A DNA stretch of 25,948 nucleotides from Proteobacteria bacterium UBA7420 (GTDB lineage: Bacteria; Pseudomonadota; Gammaproteobacteria; Magnimaribacterales; D2472), in contig DKMG01000062.1 of the NCBI GenBank assembly GCA_002469975.1, positions 1-25,948 on the forward strand, written 5' to 3'. A model generated the notes under the pieces. It was not told the DNA's origin and made no database searches. It saw only the letters and a list, made by a program, of their open reading frames with translations. Both the position numbers and the translations under genes were made by a program. Of the stretch, positions 8,759 to 16,518 are shown one piece after another (position 1 is the first letter of the stretch; every line of letters starts with the position of its first letter).

Positions 8759-9509
8759 ACAAGAACTGATTTATCGCTGGAGAAGAAAAATTAGAAAAGA
8801 CAATCGGCCATATTGGCTTAAAAAGATCACATCAAAAATTAATACGAAATATGTTACCCGTTTCGTTAAGCCCCAGTTCAAACATTTGGGCAAGGGCTCT
8901 GTCTTTTTTAAACCTAAATATATGAAATTATTTGGTTCCAGTATTAGTGTTGGCAATTTTGCTACTTTCATTGCTGCTCCTGACGACTACATACAAATGA
9001 CAAGCTGGGATGCTGGTGAGTGGGCTGGGAAAATTAATATTGGGGATTATGTTTTGATTTCACCAGGCGTCAGAATGATGGCAGCTTTAAGCATTTCAAT
9101 AGATGATTCTTGTATGTTTGGTCATGGCTCATGTATTACTGATGCAGACTGGCATGGCATTTATGATCGCACCAAGGTGGTGGGTGAGCCCAAACCTGTG
9201 GTACTTGAAAAAAATGTCTGGGTGGGTGAGGATGCAATGATTTGCAAAGGTGTGACGATTGGTGAGAACAGCATCATAGGCGCTAGATCAGTGGTGACCA
9301 AGGACGTCCCACCTAATTCTATTTATGCAGGAAATCCAGCGGCCTTTATTCGCAATCTCGACGAAGGCGAGTTTATTACTCGAAAAGACTTCTTTAATGA
9401 CCCTGTGAAATTAGCCCATGATTTTGATTTGCTGGATAGGCACACCTTGGCAGCTAATAGCCTATGGAGTTGGATCAAAAGCATTATCTGGAGAGACAAT
9501 ACCCATTGA
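8727..9509 (+). CDS. Left-handed beta-helix (hexapeptide repeat) acyltransferase
   Basis: Predicted cytoplasmic acyl- or acetyl-CoA transferase of the hexapeptide-repeat (LbH, xenobiotic/maltose acetyltransferase-like) group, 260 residues. The basic N-terminal region (about 1-65) precedes a run of isoleucine/valine-glycine hexapeptides: INIGDYVLISPGVRM (about 103-117), VWVGEDAMICKGVTIGENSIIGARSVVTKDV (about 164-194), then the usual exit motif PPNSIYAGNPAAFIR. His143 in ITDADWHGIYDR is the likely catalytic base by analogy with the family. The acceptor is unknown. There is no clear ribosome binding site before the ATG, but no later ATG keeps the N-terminal region. It starts head-to-head with the MATE gene and its stop overlaps the likely TTG start of pdxB, so the two are probably one transcript. 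A role linked to PLP synthesis is not implied by its sequence. Confidence 0.85.
   Translation: MSPEISRYFIIQELIYRWRRKIRKDNRPYWLKKITSKINTKYVTRFVKPQFKHLGKGSVFFKPKYMKLFGSSISVGNFATFIAAPDDYIQMTSWDAGEWAGKINIGDYVLISPGVRMMAALSISIDDSCMFGHGSCITDADWHGIYDRTKVVGEPKPVVLEKNVWVGEDAMICKGVTIGENSIIGARSVVTKDVPPNSIYAGNPAAFIRNLDEGEFITRKDFFNDPVKLAHDFDLLDRHTLAANSLWSWIKSIIWRDNTH
9490..9495 (+). promoter_or_regulatory. Ribosome binding site deciding the pdxB TTG start
   Basis: GGAGAG lies ten bases before the TTG at 9506. The upstream in-frame ATG at 9464 has no comparable site, so this element favours the TTG start. Confidence 0.6.
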
Positions 9510-10624
9510 TCAAGATAGCTGCAGACTCTCACATTCCTAATTTAGAGCAAAAGCTTTTAGAGCTCTTTACTGCTGAATACTCATTGCAGTATTTTGAATT
9601 CGATCAACTTAAGTCTAAAGATCTCATGGACATGGATGCATTGTTAGTTCGCTCAACCGTTCAGGTGAATCAAGAGTTATGTGACAACTCCCAAATTCAA
9701 TTTGTGGGCTCAGCAACTGCAGGAATTAATCATCTAGACACTCAATACCTTGATAATCAACGTATTGCTTGGGCGCATGCGCCTGGCTGCAATGCTGCAA
9801 GCGTTACTCATTATGTGATGGCAGCCATAGGCGAGCTCATTCAAGAGGGTCTTTTCAATGTCAGGCAGAGCGTTGGCATCGTGGGTTATGGCAGCATCGG
9901 CAAAAAATTATATCAACTGTTGGCAGCTCTGAATATTCAGGTTTATGCTCACGACCCTTTTTTGGATGACCCTCTATTAGTTGGGCTGGATCAGATTCTC
10001 GCATGCGACTTGATCACAATCCATGTTCCATATTCCACTGCAGGAGCTCATCCAACTAGTAAGATGATCAATCGGTCTCATCAGAAAATCTTAAAAGATA
10101 AAATTTTGATTAATACCTCTAGAGGAGGCGTTGTCTGCGAGGCTTTAGTTTTGGAATCTCAAGAGTTAATTTACATTGCAGATGTTTGGCAGGATGAGCC
10201 CACTCCATCACTAGATGTTATTAACAAAGCTTTTATTGCCACATCTCATATTGCTGGTTACAGCATTGAGGGCAAAATGAATGGTACTGCTACTGTAGTC
10301 GAAGAATGCGGAAGATTGTTCAAGTGCTTGAAAGATTCGAGGCAAGAATACAGGCCGGCACTCGATTGGCCTCATGGTTTAGAAAATATTGTTAGAGATA
10401 TGCATGGCCATGGCTTTCCAATAGACCTTTTTAATAGCGAGTTAAACCTTCGGCTGCTTTCAGATTCCTTAAAAACACTTTCTAAAAACAACTTAGCCAA
10501 TGGGTTTCAATCACTCAGGGCGCAACATCCACCCAGGCATGATTTTAACCAGTTTTCTTTTAAAAATATTATTGAGTTAGATGAGGAACTTAACCAAGGA
10601 TTCTTTCAAGCAATACAGAGATGA
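9506..10624 (+). CDS. pdxB: Erythronate-4-phosphate dehydrogenase
   Basis: NAD-dependent D-2-hydroxyacid dehydrogenase that oxidises 4-phosphoerythronate in the DXP-dependent branch of pyridoxal 5'-phosphate synthesis. From the TTG at 9506 it has 372 residues (E. coli 378) and begins (M)IKIAADSHIP, closely matching the E. coli start MKILVDENMP; an ATG at 9464 would add 14 residues with no family counterpart and lacks a ribosome binding site. Visible: SATAGINHLDT (about 69), the PdxB signature APGCNAASVTHYV (about 92), the NAD fold GIVGYGSIGKKL (about 124), and catalytic residues Arg206 (TSRGGVV), Glu231 (DVWQDEP) and His248 (SHIAGYS). A C-terminal PdxB dimerisation domain follows. TTGA joins its start to the upstream acyltransferase stop, indicating coupling. 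It ends 11 bases before the convergent small lipoprotein gene. Confidence 0.93.
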   Translation: MIKIAADSHIPNLEQKLLELFTAEYSLQYFEFDQLKSKDLMDMDALLVRSTVQVNQELCDNSQIQFVGSATAGINHLDTQYLDNQRIAWAHAPGCNAASVTHYVMAAIGELIQEGLFNVRQSVGIVGYGSIGKKLYQLLAALNIQVYAHDPFLDDPLLVGLDQILACDLITIHVPYSTAGAHPTSKMINRSHQKILKDKILINTSRGGVVCEALVLESQELIYIADVWQDEPTPSLDVINKAFIATSHIAGYSIEGKMNGTATVVEECGRLFKCLKDSRQEYRPALDWPHGLENIVRDMHGHGFPIDLFNSELNLRLLSDSLKTLSKNNLANGFQSLRAQHPPRHDFNQFSFKNIIELDEELNQGFFQAIQR

Positions 10625-10635
10625 TTAATTAAAGA

Positions 10636-10728
10636 TTAGATGAGTGGAACAAAGGGTATGTTGCAGCTGGCAACTAATATTAGAACAGACAACATGCCAA
10701 CAAATTTAAAGAAATTTAATTTTTTCAT
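10636..10728 (-). CDS. Predicted 30-residue lipoprotein (unrecognised)
   Basis: A 30-codon reading frame on the minus strand, starting MKKLNFFKF with a basic n-region, then a hydrophobic core (VGMLSVLILVAS) and a lipobox VASC, so Cys22 would be lipidated after LspA cleavage. The mature peptide would be only nine residues, CNIPFVPLI, followed by TAA. It lies 18 bases after selO in the same direction and just before the convergent pdxB end, so it may be the last cistron of the minus-strand cluster. There is no clear Shine-Dalgarno sequence. It resembles in design, but not clearly in sequence, very small envelope lipoproteins such as LptM or the entericidins. I do not recognise it; function is unknown. 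A chance frame cannot be excluded, but a complete signal peptide with lipobox in a 122-base gap is unlikely by accident. Confidence 0.55.
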   Translation of the reverse strand: MKKLNFFKFVGMLSVLILVASCNIPFVPLI

Positions 10729-10746
10729 AAGATTATTATTTCACAT

Positions 10747-12171
10747 TTAGGATGAACAGGAAATCTCTAAATGTTGAGCCCAGGCTGGAGATTTATTAGC
10801 AAAATGATTGTATTCCTCAAGCTCTTGAAAAGGCTGAGTTAAAACTGTTATCAAAGTTTCCAACTTAGAAAATTTTGAATCTTCTGCTGCATCAATGGCC
10901 TCTTGAGCCATATAGTTTCTAAGAATAAATTTTGGGTTCACTTGATTCATCAGAGTCACTGTTTTCTCTTGGGATAAGACTTCTTTTTCATGCCTGTCTT
11001 GGAAAGAAGCAATCCAGCTTTTGGCTATGTCTGAATTTAGCTCTGGTGTAGCTTCTCTGCTGAGTGCTTGAGTGAGATTTCTAAATGTATTGGTGTAATC
11101 TAACTTTTCAGATTCCATGATATCCAAGAGACCTTGAATCAAGATAGCATCCTCAGATTGCTTTTGCTCCAATCCTAATTTCTTTCTATAGAGTTCTGCC
11201 AGAGTATGTTGAAAGGTTACCTCATAGCTTTGTAGAATCTCGCCCTGACTTTTTTCTGAGATAAGGGAGGATAGGGCATGGCCGAGAGCCGAGCAATTCC
11301 AAAGCCCAATATAGGGTTGATTCTTGTAAGCATACCTGCCTTGATGATCAGAGTGATTACACACATAAGATGGATCATAGTCTTCCATGAATCCATAGGG
11401 CCCATAATCAAAGGTCTCCCCTAAAATACTCATGTTGTCGGTGTTCATAACTCCGTGATTAAAACCACAGGCTTGCCATTGAGCAATCATGCTGGCTGTT
11501 CGCTCTACAACCACCTGAAAAAAATCTTCATATGCTTTGGGTGTTTTAGTGAAATAAGCGGGGTATTGATCAATGCAAAAGTCCGCCAAGGCTTTCACAT
11601 TCTCCGGTTGGTTGTTGTAGTGAAAGTATTCAAAGCTCCCAAATCTAATGTGAGTTTTAGCAGTTCTGGCGAGCATGGCTGCTGACTCACTCTTCTCTCT
11701 GATTACCATTTCATTGCTGCCCACTATCATCAATGCTCTAGAGCTTGGAATGGACAGAGCATGCATGGCTTCTCCACATACATACTCCCTAATAACTGAA
11801 CGTAGAACTGCTCGACCATCCCCAAACCTAGAGTAGGGCGTTTTACCTGCACCCTTTAAATGGAGATCTATCGCACCATCTATAGAGTCTATCTGCCCAA
11901 GTAACAACCCCCTGCCGTCACCAAGTTGCTCAACGTATTGACCGAATTGATGGCCCGAATAGATCATGGACAAGGGTTTTAACGGTTGAAGGATTTCAGT
12001 ACCATTGAAGATTTTTAAAAGATCCTCTCCATCAATGTCTTGAATTCCTAGCTCTTGTTTTAAAGAGAAATTTTCAAAGGCAATAAAGGGGTGTTCAAAG
12101 CCTTCCCAGATCTGACGAGTATAAAATTCTTCAGGAAGACCAGCAAAAGCATGAGGCAATAGAGGCAACAT
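10747..12171 (-). CDS. selO: Protein adenylyltransferase SelO (YdiU family)
   Basis: SelO-family pseudokinase which, in characterised members, transfers AMP rather than phosphate to Ser/Thr/Tyr of target proteins and is linked to redox homeostasis. 474 residues, close to E. coli YdiU (478). Seen: YSGHQFGQYVEQLGDGRG (71-88), HLKGAGKTPYSRFGDGRAVL with Lys106, Glu129 in IREYVCGEA, the catalytic-loop equivalent HGVMNTDNMSILG with Asp245/Asn246, and the metal-binding FDYGPYGFM with Asp255. These keep the spacing of the Lys/Glu/Asp/Asn/Asp set I recall for Pseudomonas syringae SelO. The C-terminus is Cys-Ser-Ser, with cysteine (TGT) at the antepenultimate position where eukaryotic SelO carries selenocysteine. 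Its ATG directly follows the TAA of the LLM gene with no spacer, and a small lipoprotein gene follows 18 bases downstream. Confidence 0.96.
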   Translation of the reverse strand: MLPLLPHAFAGLPEEFYTRQIWEGFEHPFIAFENFSLKQELGIQDIDGEDLLKIFNGTEILQPLKPLSMIYSGHQFGQYVEQLGDGRGLLLGQIDSIDGAIDLHLKGAGKTPYSRFGDGRAVLRSVIREYVCGEAMHALSIPSSRALMIVGSNEMVIREKSESAAMLARTAKTHIRFGSFEYFHYNNQPENVKALADFCIDQYPAYFTKTPKAYEDFFQVVVERTASMIAQWQACGFNHGVMNTDNMSILGETFDYGPYGFMEDYDPSYVCNHSDHQGRYAYKNQPYIGLWNCSALGHALSSLISEKSQGEILQSYEVTFQHTLAELYRKKLGLEQKQSEDAILIQGLLDIMESEKLDYTNTFRNLTQALSREATPELNSDIAKSWIASFQDRHEKEVLSQEKTVTLMNQVNPKFILRNYMAQEAIDAAEDSKFSKLETLITVLTQPFQELEEYNHFANKSPAWAQHLEISCSS

Positions 12172-13194
12172 TTAGCTTTTTACAATTTGGATTAACTCAG
12201 CCACCTGCTCATCTTTTGAGTGATCTACCCCAAGATGCTCAACCTCGTTCCACATCACAGCCGAGCATATCGGACTGAGACTATCTTTCAGAGCGTGGGC
12301 TACTTCTTTGCCTGTGCCTGTAAAACCTAGAGTGTCGACCATATCATCGGTAACCAGCGCAAACATATCTTCCCATTTTCCTTGAACTGACAGCTTGTGG
12401 AGCTCTGCATTGATATCTTCCCAACCATGAAATTCCAAAGCAGGCTTATAAGTTCTTGTGGATGCATAAAAACTGATGCGTGCAGCAATGGCACGTTTTG
12501 CGGCTTGAAGGTCCTCTTCGGTTTCCCCGGTTGCAATAAAGCCACCCCACAGAAGCTCACACTCGCCTGGCTTTCTACCACTTCTTTTGGCACCTTCGGC
12601 CACAGCAGGAATGATGACATCATGGATATATTGAGGTGAACACATTGGATGAAGGAGCAGGCCATCAGCCACCTCGCCAGCGACCCTGGCCATGCCGGGA
12701 CCCAAACCAGAAACATAAATAGGTGGTGCATCACAGTCCATTGGAGGAGGGGTGAACATGGGGGTCATGAGGGTGTGAGTGTAATGTTCGCCTTGAAAAT
12801 CAAGAGCCTCACCAGTTTTCCAAGTATTCCAGATGGCCTTTACCGCAAGAATATACTCTCTCATTCTCGGTGCCGGCGGCGACCAGGGAACGCTAAACCT
12901 TCTTTCGTTGTGACCTTTGACTTGTGTGCCCAGGCCCAGTTGAAATCTGCCATCGCCAAAGGCTTGAAGGTCCCAACCCATATTGGCAACAGTCATTGGG
13001 CTTCTTGGGAAGGCGATGGCCAAACCAGTTCGCACGATCATGCTTTTAGAGTGCTCCAGTCCGAGCAAGACAGGCAGGAAAGGCTCATTATTAAGCTCTC
13101 CAGATACTAGAGCGTCATAACCCAAAGCTTCAGCATGCTTCACAATGGCCACAGTATTTTTAGATAGTCCAGGGATGTATGTTTCTACTCTCAT
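12172..13194 (-). CDS. Luciferase-like (LLM) flavin/F420-dependent oxidoreductase
   Basis: Cytoplasmic TIM-barrel oxidoreductase of the bacterial luciferase-like superfamily, 340 residues; it looks like the F420-type subfamily first defined in mycobacteria (TIGR03617-like). Supporting segments are the N-terminal barrel strand VETYIPGLSKNTVAIVKHAE, RTGLAIAFPRSPMTVANMGW (about 55), GDGRFQLGLGTQVKGHNERRF (about 79-99), ILAVKAIWNTWKTGEALDFQGEHY (about 114) and PIYVSGLGPGMARVAGEVADG (about 158-178). Substrate and cofactor (F420, FMN) cannot be read from sequence. It lies six bases after an acyl-CoA ligase and abuts selO, so it probably acts on a CoA-activated or lipid-like compound in the same transcript. 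The subfamily assignment is from memory of conserved segments. Confidence 0.9.
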   Translation of the reverse strand: MRVETYIPGLSKNTVAIVKHAEALGYDALVSGELNNEPFLPVLLGLEHSKSMIVRTGLAIAFPRSPMTVANMGWDLQAFGDGRFQLGLGTQVKGHNERRFSVPWSPPAPRMREYILAVKAIWNTWKTGEALDFQGEHYTHTLMTPMFTPPPMDCDAPPIYVSGLGPGMARVAGEVADGLLLHPMCSPQYIHDVIIPAVAEGAKRSGRKPGECELLWGGFIATGETEEDLQAAKRAIAARISFYASTRTYKPALEFHGWEDINAELHKLSVQGKWEDMFALVTDDMVDTLGFTGTGKEVAHALKDSLSPICSAVMWNEVEHLGVDHSKDEQVAELIQIVKS

Positions 13195-13200
13195 GATCTT

Positions 13201-14829
13201 TTAATGATCCAGCTCTGCGTTAGCAAGTTTTTGCGCCCATTGATAGTTAGGTTTTCCAGAAGGTGCTCTCTCTATAAGATCTGAAAAAATAATGGCTTTG
13301 GGCATTTTGTAGCTCGCAATATATTTTGCTGAGGTTTCCTTGAGATCTTCAACCGACAGGTTAGAAGATTCTCTGCGTTGAATCACCGCTACTACTTTTT
13401 GCCCCCAAGTTTCATCTTTTACGCCAACCACCAGACAATCAAAGACGTTGGGGTGAGCTTTTAATGCCATCTCCACCTCTTCTGGAAAGATTTTCTCTCC
13501 CCCTGAATTAATAGACACGCTCCCTCTACCAAGTAGAGTCATCTGACCATCGCTCTCATATTTAGCCATGTCCCCAGGGATAGAGAAGCGCTCCCCATTG
13601 ACTTCAATAAAGGTCTTTTTCGATTTTTCAGGGTCTTTGTAATAAGCGATCGGCACGTGACCTTTTCTTGCAAGATAACCAATGGTTTCAGTGTCGCTTT
13701 GAGGAATAATTTGATGAGTTTCTAGATTTAGAATGGCGCTAAAATCTGGTTTGTTAAATTTAGGGCCGCCCCCAGAATCCTTGAGTTTTCCGTCTTTGGT
13801 ATGAATATTAACGCCCGTTGCACCTGTCTCAGAGGAACCCACGGCATCGATAATAAATAGGTGAGGCAAGAGGTCTAACATTGCATCTTTAATAGAAGAG
13901 CTAAAAACAGATGCTGTACTGGCAATAACAAAAAGGCAGGATAAATCTAAGCCCTTTTTTAGGGCTGCAGGCAATGCATCGCATAGAGGCCTGCCCATTG
14001 CATCACCGGTGATGGTCAGATTCATGACTCGTTCCTTGGCTATCAAATCCCAGATGTGATCAGCATCGAAGGTCACCTGATCGTTGATGATGAGCTTCCA
14101 GCCTGAAAAAAAAGCATTAAAAGATTGCCATTGAGCTGCCCCATGCATCAAAGGCGCCAGAGCCAAAGCCGTTGTTTGATCTTGCAAGCATTTATCAGCT
14201 AAAGCTTCGGGGGTTGGATATTTTTCTCCAGTAACTGCATCAATACCACCTCCAAGGGTCATGAGAACATCTTCCATTCTCCAGACCACGCCTTTGGGCA
14301 TACCGGTGGTACCGCCTGTATATAAGATGTATTGATCATCTCCAGAGCGAAGTTGAGGTAATTGCTCTTCACTTTCCGCCTGAATCAAGACTTCATAATC
14401 TACCGCAGCTAAGTCGCTTGTTTTACCAGAGCCATCATCAATTGAGACATAGGTCTTCAGGAGGGGCAAGGCATCAGCGATGTTGTTGAGTTTTTCTGAG
14501 AACTGCTGATTAAAAAAGATTGCTTCCATATCTGCATTATCAATAAGGTACTTTAGCTCCTCCTCAACGTATCGATAATTAATATTAATGGGGATGGCAC
14601 AAAGCTTGTAAGCACCCAGCATAATCTCTAACCATTCAATACAATTAAACGCATAAATACCTATATGACTGCCTTTTGAAACATTAAGTTTTTTGAGTGC
14701 ATGCGCAGCTTTATTGGCCCGGGCATCTAGTTCTTTGTAGGTGAGACGAGTATCACCTAGCACCACAGCCTCTCTATCAGGAATGCGTTGAACCACTCCC
14801 TCAAAGATATCTGCTGCGTTAAACTCCAC
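13201..14829 (-). CDS. Acyl-CoA ligase (FadD, actinobacterial FadD19-like)
   Basis: AMP-forming acyl-CoA synthetase of the ANL superfamily, 542 residues: it activates a carboxylic acid through an acyl-adenylate and transfers it to CoA. The P-loop-like motif YTGGTTGMPKGVVWRMED (about 170-187), the hinge region GRGSVSINSGGEKIFPEEVE (about 435-455) and the catalytic lysine Lys526 in PSGKPNY are all present, so it should be active. The GGTTGMPKGVxWR and SVSINSGGEK forms resemble mycobacterial FadD19-type ligases acting on steroid side chains, but the true substrate is unknown. The start is GTG, overlapping the TAG of the preceding ligase by one base (TAGTG), implying coupling. Downstream lies the LLM gene after six bases. 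Confidence 0.92.
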   Translation of the reverse strand: MEFNAADIFEGVVQRIPDREAVVLGDTRLTYKELDARANKAAHALKKLNVSKGSHIGIYAFNCIEWLEIMLGAYKLCAIPININYRYVEEELKYLIDNADMEAIFFNQQFSEKLNNIADALPLLKTYVSIDDGSGKTSDLAAVDYEVLIQAESEEQLPQLRSGDDQYILYTGGTTGMPKGVVWRMEDVLMTLGGGIDAVTGEKYPTPEALADKCLQDQTTALALAPLMHGAAQWQSFNAFFSGWKLIINDQVTFDADHIWDLIAKERVMNLTITGDAMGRPLCDALPAALKKGLDLSCLFVIASTASVFSSSIKDAMLDLLPHLFIIDAVGSSETGATGVNIHTKDGKLKDSGGGPKFNKPDFSAILNLETHQIIPQSDTETIGYLARKGHVPIAYYKDPEKSKKTFIEVNGERFSIPGDMAKYESDGQMTLLGRGSVSINSGGEKIFPEEVEMALKAHPNVFDCLVVGVKDETWGQKVVAVIQRRESSNLSVEDLKETSAKYIASYKMPKAIIFSDLIERAPSGKPNYQWAQKLANAELDH

Positions 14830-16403
14830 TAGACTTTTGCCACATGGTCTTCCCAGAATGGATCTCTTAACTTTCTTTTATAGAGCTTGCCATTCTCATC
14901 TCTTGGTAGCTTTTCAATAAAATCAATCGATCTTGGTAATTTCATTTTTGCCAGGTTCTCTTGTGCAAACATCATGAGCTCACTCGATAACTCATCAGAC
15001 TCTTGTGCACCAGGAATTAACTCAACTACTGCTTTAACTTCCTCTCCCCATTCCTCGTTTGGGATTCCAAAGACTGCCACATCAGAAACTCTGGGATGCA
15101 TCAAGAACACACTTTCTATTTCAGCTGGGTAAATATTAGCCCCACCTGAGATAATCATGTCTATTTTTCTATCACATAAAAATAAGTAGCCTTCAGCATT
15201 GAGATAGCCGATATCACCCACAGTAAAATATACTTGATCATTAATGACCAATCGCTCTTTTTTAGTTTTTGCTTGGTCACCCTTGTATTCAAATTTTGTG
15301 GTTTCGCCCAGCTTCATGTAAACGGTGCCTTGCTGATCCGTTGGTGTCTCGCCTCCATCCTCATTAATGATTTTGATCTCAGCACCTGGCCAGGCCTGAC
15401 CCACAGTTCCTGGGAATTGGCTCCACGATTCTGCATCAACAACCGTTCCACCACCCTCGGTGGCGGCATAGTATTCCCAGATTGAATTACCCCACCAGGC
15501 AATCATGTCTTGCTTAGTGTGCACAGGGCAGGGGGCTGCAGCATGAATCATGGCGCGAGTTGAGGAGCAGTCATATTTATTCTTCACCTCATCTGGCAAT
15601 TGAAGCAATCGATGGAATTGTGTGGGAACCATGTGACTGGTTGTAACTTTGTATTTATCAATCAGGTAAAGCATTTTTTCAGCTTCAAATTTTTCCATCA
15701 AGACCACTGCGTGCCCATAGTGCAATGCGGCAGTAGAATGAACCAAGACAGCTGTGTGATAAAGAGGTGAGCCAACAATATGCACATTATTCTCATTGGG
15801 CTGGATATTAAAAAAGCTTAAAATCATCGCAAACATACTTAATATATCGTCCGGATCTCCTTCAACCAAAGTTCTTTTCACACCTTTAGGCTTACCAGTA
15901 GTTCCAGAGGTATAGTTCATAACTTGTCCAGCAGTTCTATCAGTTGGGTTTGAGGTCGGTTGGTCTGCAAGAAATGCTTCTAGGGTAATAAATCCTTCCA
16001 TCTCAGTAGTGCTAACACATCCTTCAGCAGAAAAGTTAATTGCTGAGACAGCTTTAAGACAGGCGTCCTCCATAGCGGGAACTGATCCAGAAGCAATGAA
16101 CGCCTTGGCTCCAGAGTCTTCTAAGATGTATGCAATTTCTGGGCCTGCCAAGTGCCAATTAATTGGCACCATGTAGAAACCTGCTTGAGCACAAGCTAGA
16201 TAAGCAATGTAATATTCAACAGAGTTTGGAAGCACCGTTGCAACAACCTCACCTTTAGCTATCCCCAAACCTCTTAAGGCATGAGTTAGTTGATTGGCTT
16301 TAGCTAATAACTCGCCACGAGTCCATGTTTTTTCTGAGGGCTCAACCAGAGCAAGCTCATTGGGATTGGCATTTGCATTTCGATAGAATCCTAGTTCACT
16401 CAT
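14829..16403 (-). CDS. Acyl-CoA ligase (FadD, FadD4-like)
   Basis: Second AMP-forming acyl-CoA synthetase, 524 residues, and the first gene of the minus-strand cluster. Visible: adenylation motif MNYTSGTTGKPKGVKRTL (about 162-179), WEYYAATEGGG (A5 region, near 308), the hinge CDRKIDMIISGGANIYPAEIE (about 413-433) and catalytic Lys506 in RDENGKLYKRKL. The KPKGVKRxL form is typical of mycobacterial FadD4-like ligases also common in proteobacterial lipid degraders; substrate unknown. ATG at 16403 has AAGGA seven bases upstream and a candidate promoter within the divergent 115-base region shared with yhhQ. It is only distantly similar to the following ligase, so the two probably activate different acids or successive intermediates rather than being a recent duplication. 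Confidence 0.92.
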   Translation of the reverse strand: MSELGFYRNANANPNELALVEPSEKTWTRGELLAKANQLTHALRGLGIAKGEVVATVLPNSVEYYIAYLACAQAGFYMVPINWHLAGPEIAYILEDSGAKAFIASGSVPAMEDACLKAVSAINFSAEGCVSTTEMEGFITLEAFLADQPTSNPTDRTAGQVMNYTSGTTGKPKGVKRTLVEGDPDDILSMFAMILSFFNIQPNENNVHIVGSPLYHTAVLVHSTAALHYGHAVVLMEKFEAEKMLYLIDKYKVTTSHMVPTQFHRLLQLPDEVKNKYDCSSTRAMIHAAAPCPVHTKQDMIAWWGNSIWEYYAATEGGGTVVDAESWSQFPGTVGQAWPGAEIKIINEDGGETPTDQQGTVYMKLGETTKFEYKGDQAKTKKERLVINDQVYFTVGDIGYLNAEGYLFLCDRKIDMIISGGANIYPAEIESVFLMHPRVSDVAVFGIPNEEWGEEVKAVVELIPGAQESDELSSELMMFAQENLAKMKLPRSIDFIEKLPRDENGKLYKRKLRDPFWEDHVAKV

Positions 16404-16430
16404 ATGTATTCCTTAATTATCTAATCCTTA

Positions 16431-16460
16431 ATTCTAACGTTGCATTCTTTTAAATGTAAC
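16431..16460 (-). promoter_or_regulatory. Candidate sigma-70 promoter for the acyl-CoA ligase cluster
   Basis: Read on the minus strand, a -35-like GTTACA (16455-16460) and a -10-like TAGAAT (16431-16436) are 18 bases apart. They would place transcription about 20 bases before the ATG at 16403. Matches are 4/6 and 5/6 to consensus, so this is a reasonable but unproven guess. Confidence 0.35.
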
Positions 16461-16479
16461 CACTACTTTAAGATTTCTA

Positions 16480-16488
16480 TGCAATAAT
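16480..16488 (+). promoter_or_regulatory. Candidate extended -10 element for yhhQ
   Basis: TGCAATAAT fits an extended -10 (TGn followed by AATAAT) about 30 bases before the ATG at 16519. No convincing -35 hexamer is seen at the proper distance. It lies in the 115-base divergent gap that otherwise holds no gene. Confidence 0.3.
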
Positions 16489-16518
16489 TATTTCTTTAGT
16501 GCAACAAAAAATTACAGA

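Noticed and set aside
10747..10755. Possible selenocysteine at the SelO C-terminus
   Set aside because: The codon is TGT (Cys), not TGA, and no SECIS-like element is needed; the protein is the cysteine form.
12649..13110. 153-codon plus-strand open frame opposite the LLM gene
   Set aside because: It lies wholly antisense to a well-supported gene, has no recognisable motif, and its composition is explained as a shadow of the real frame.
13201..16403. Tandem duplication of the two acyl-CoA ligases
   Set aside because: They share only superfamily motifs; length, P-loop form (GGTTGMPKG versus SGTTGKPKG) and hinge sequences differ, so they are not a recent duplication.
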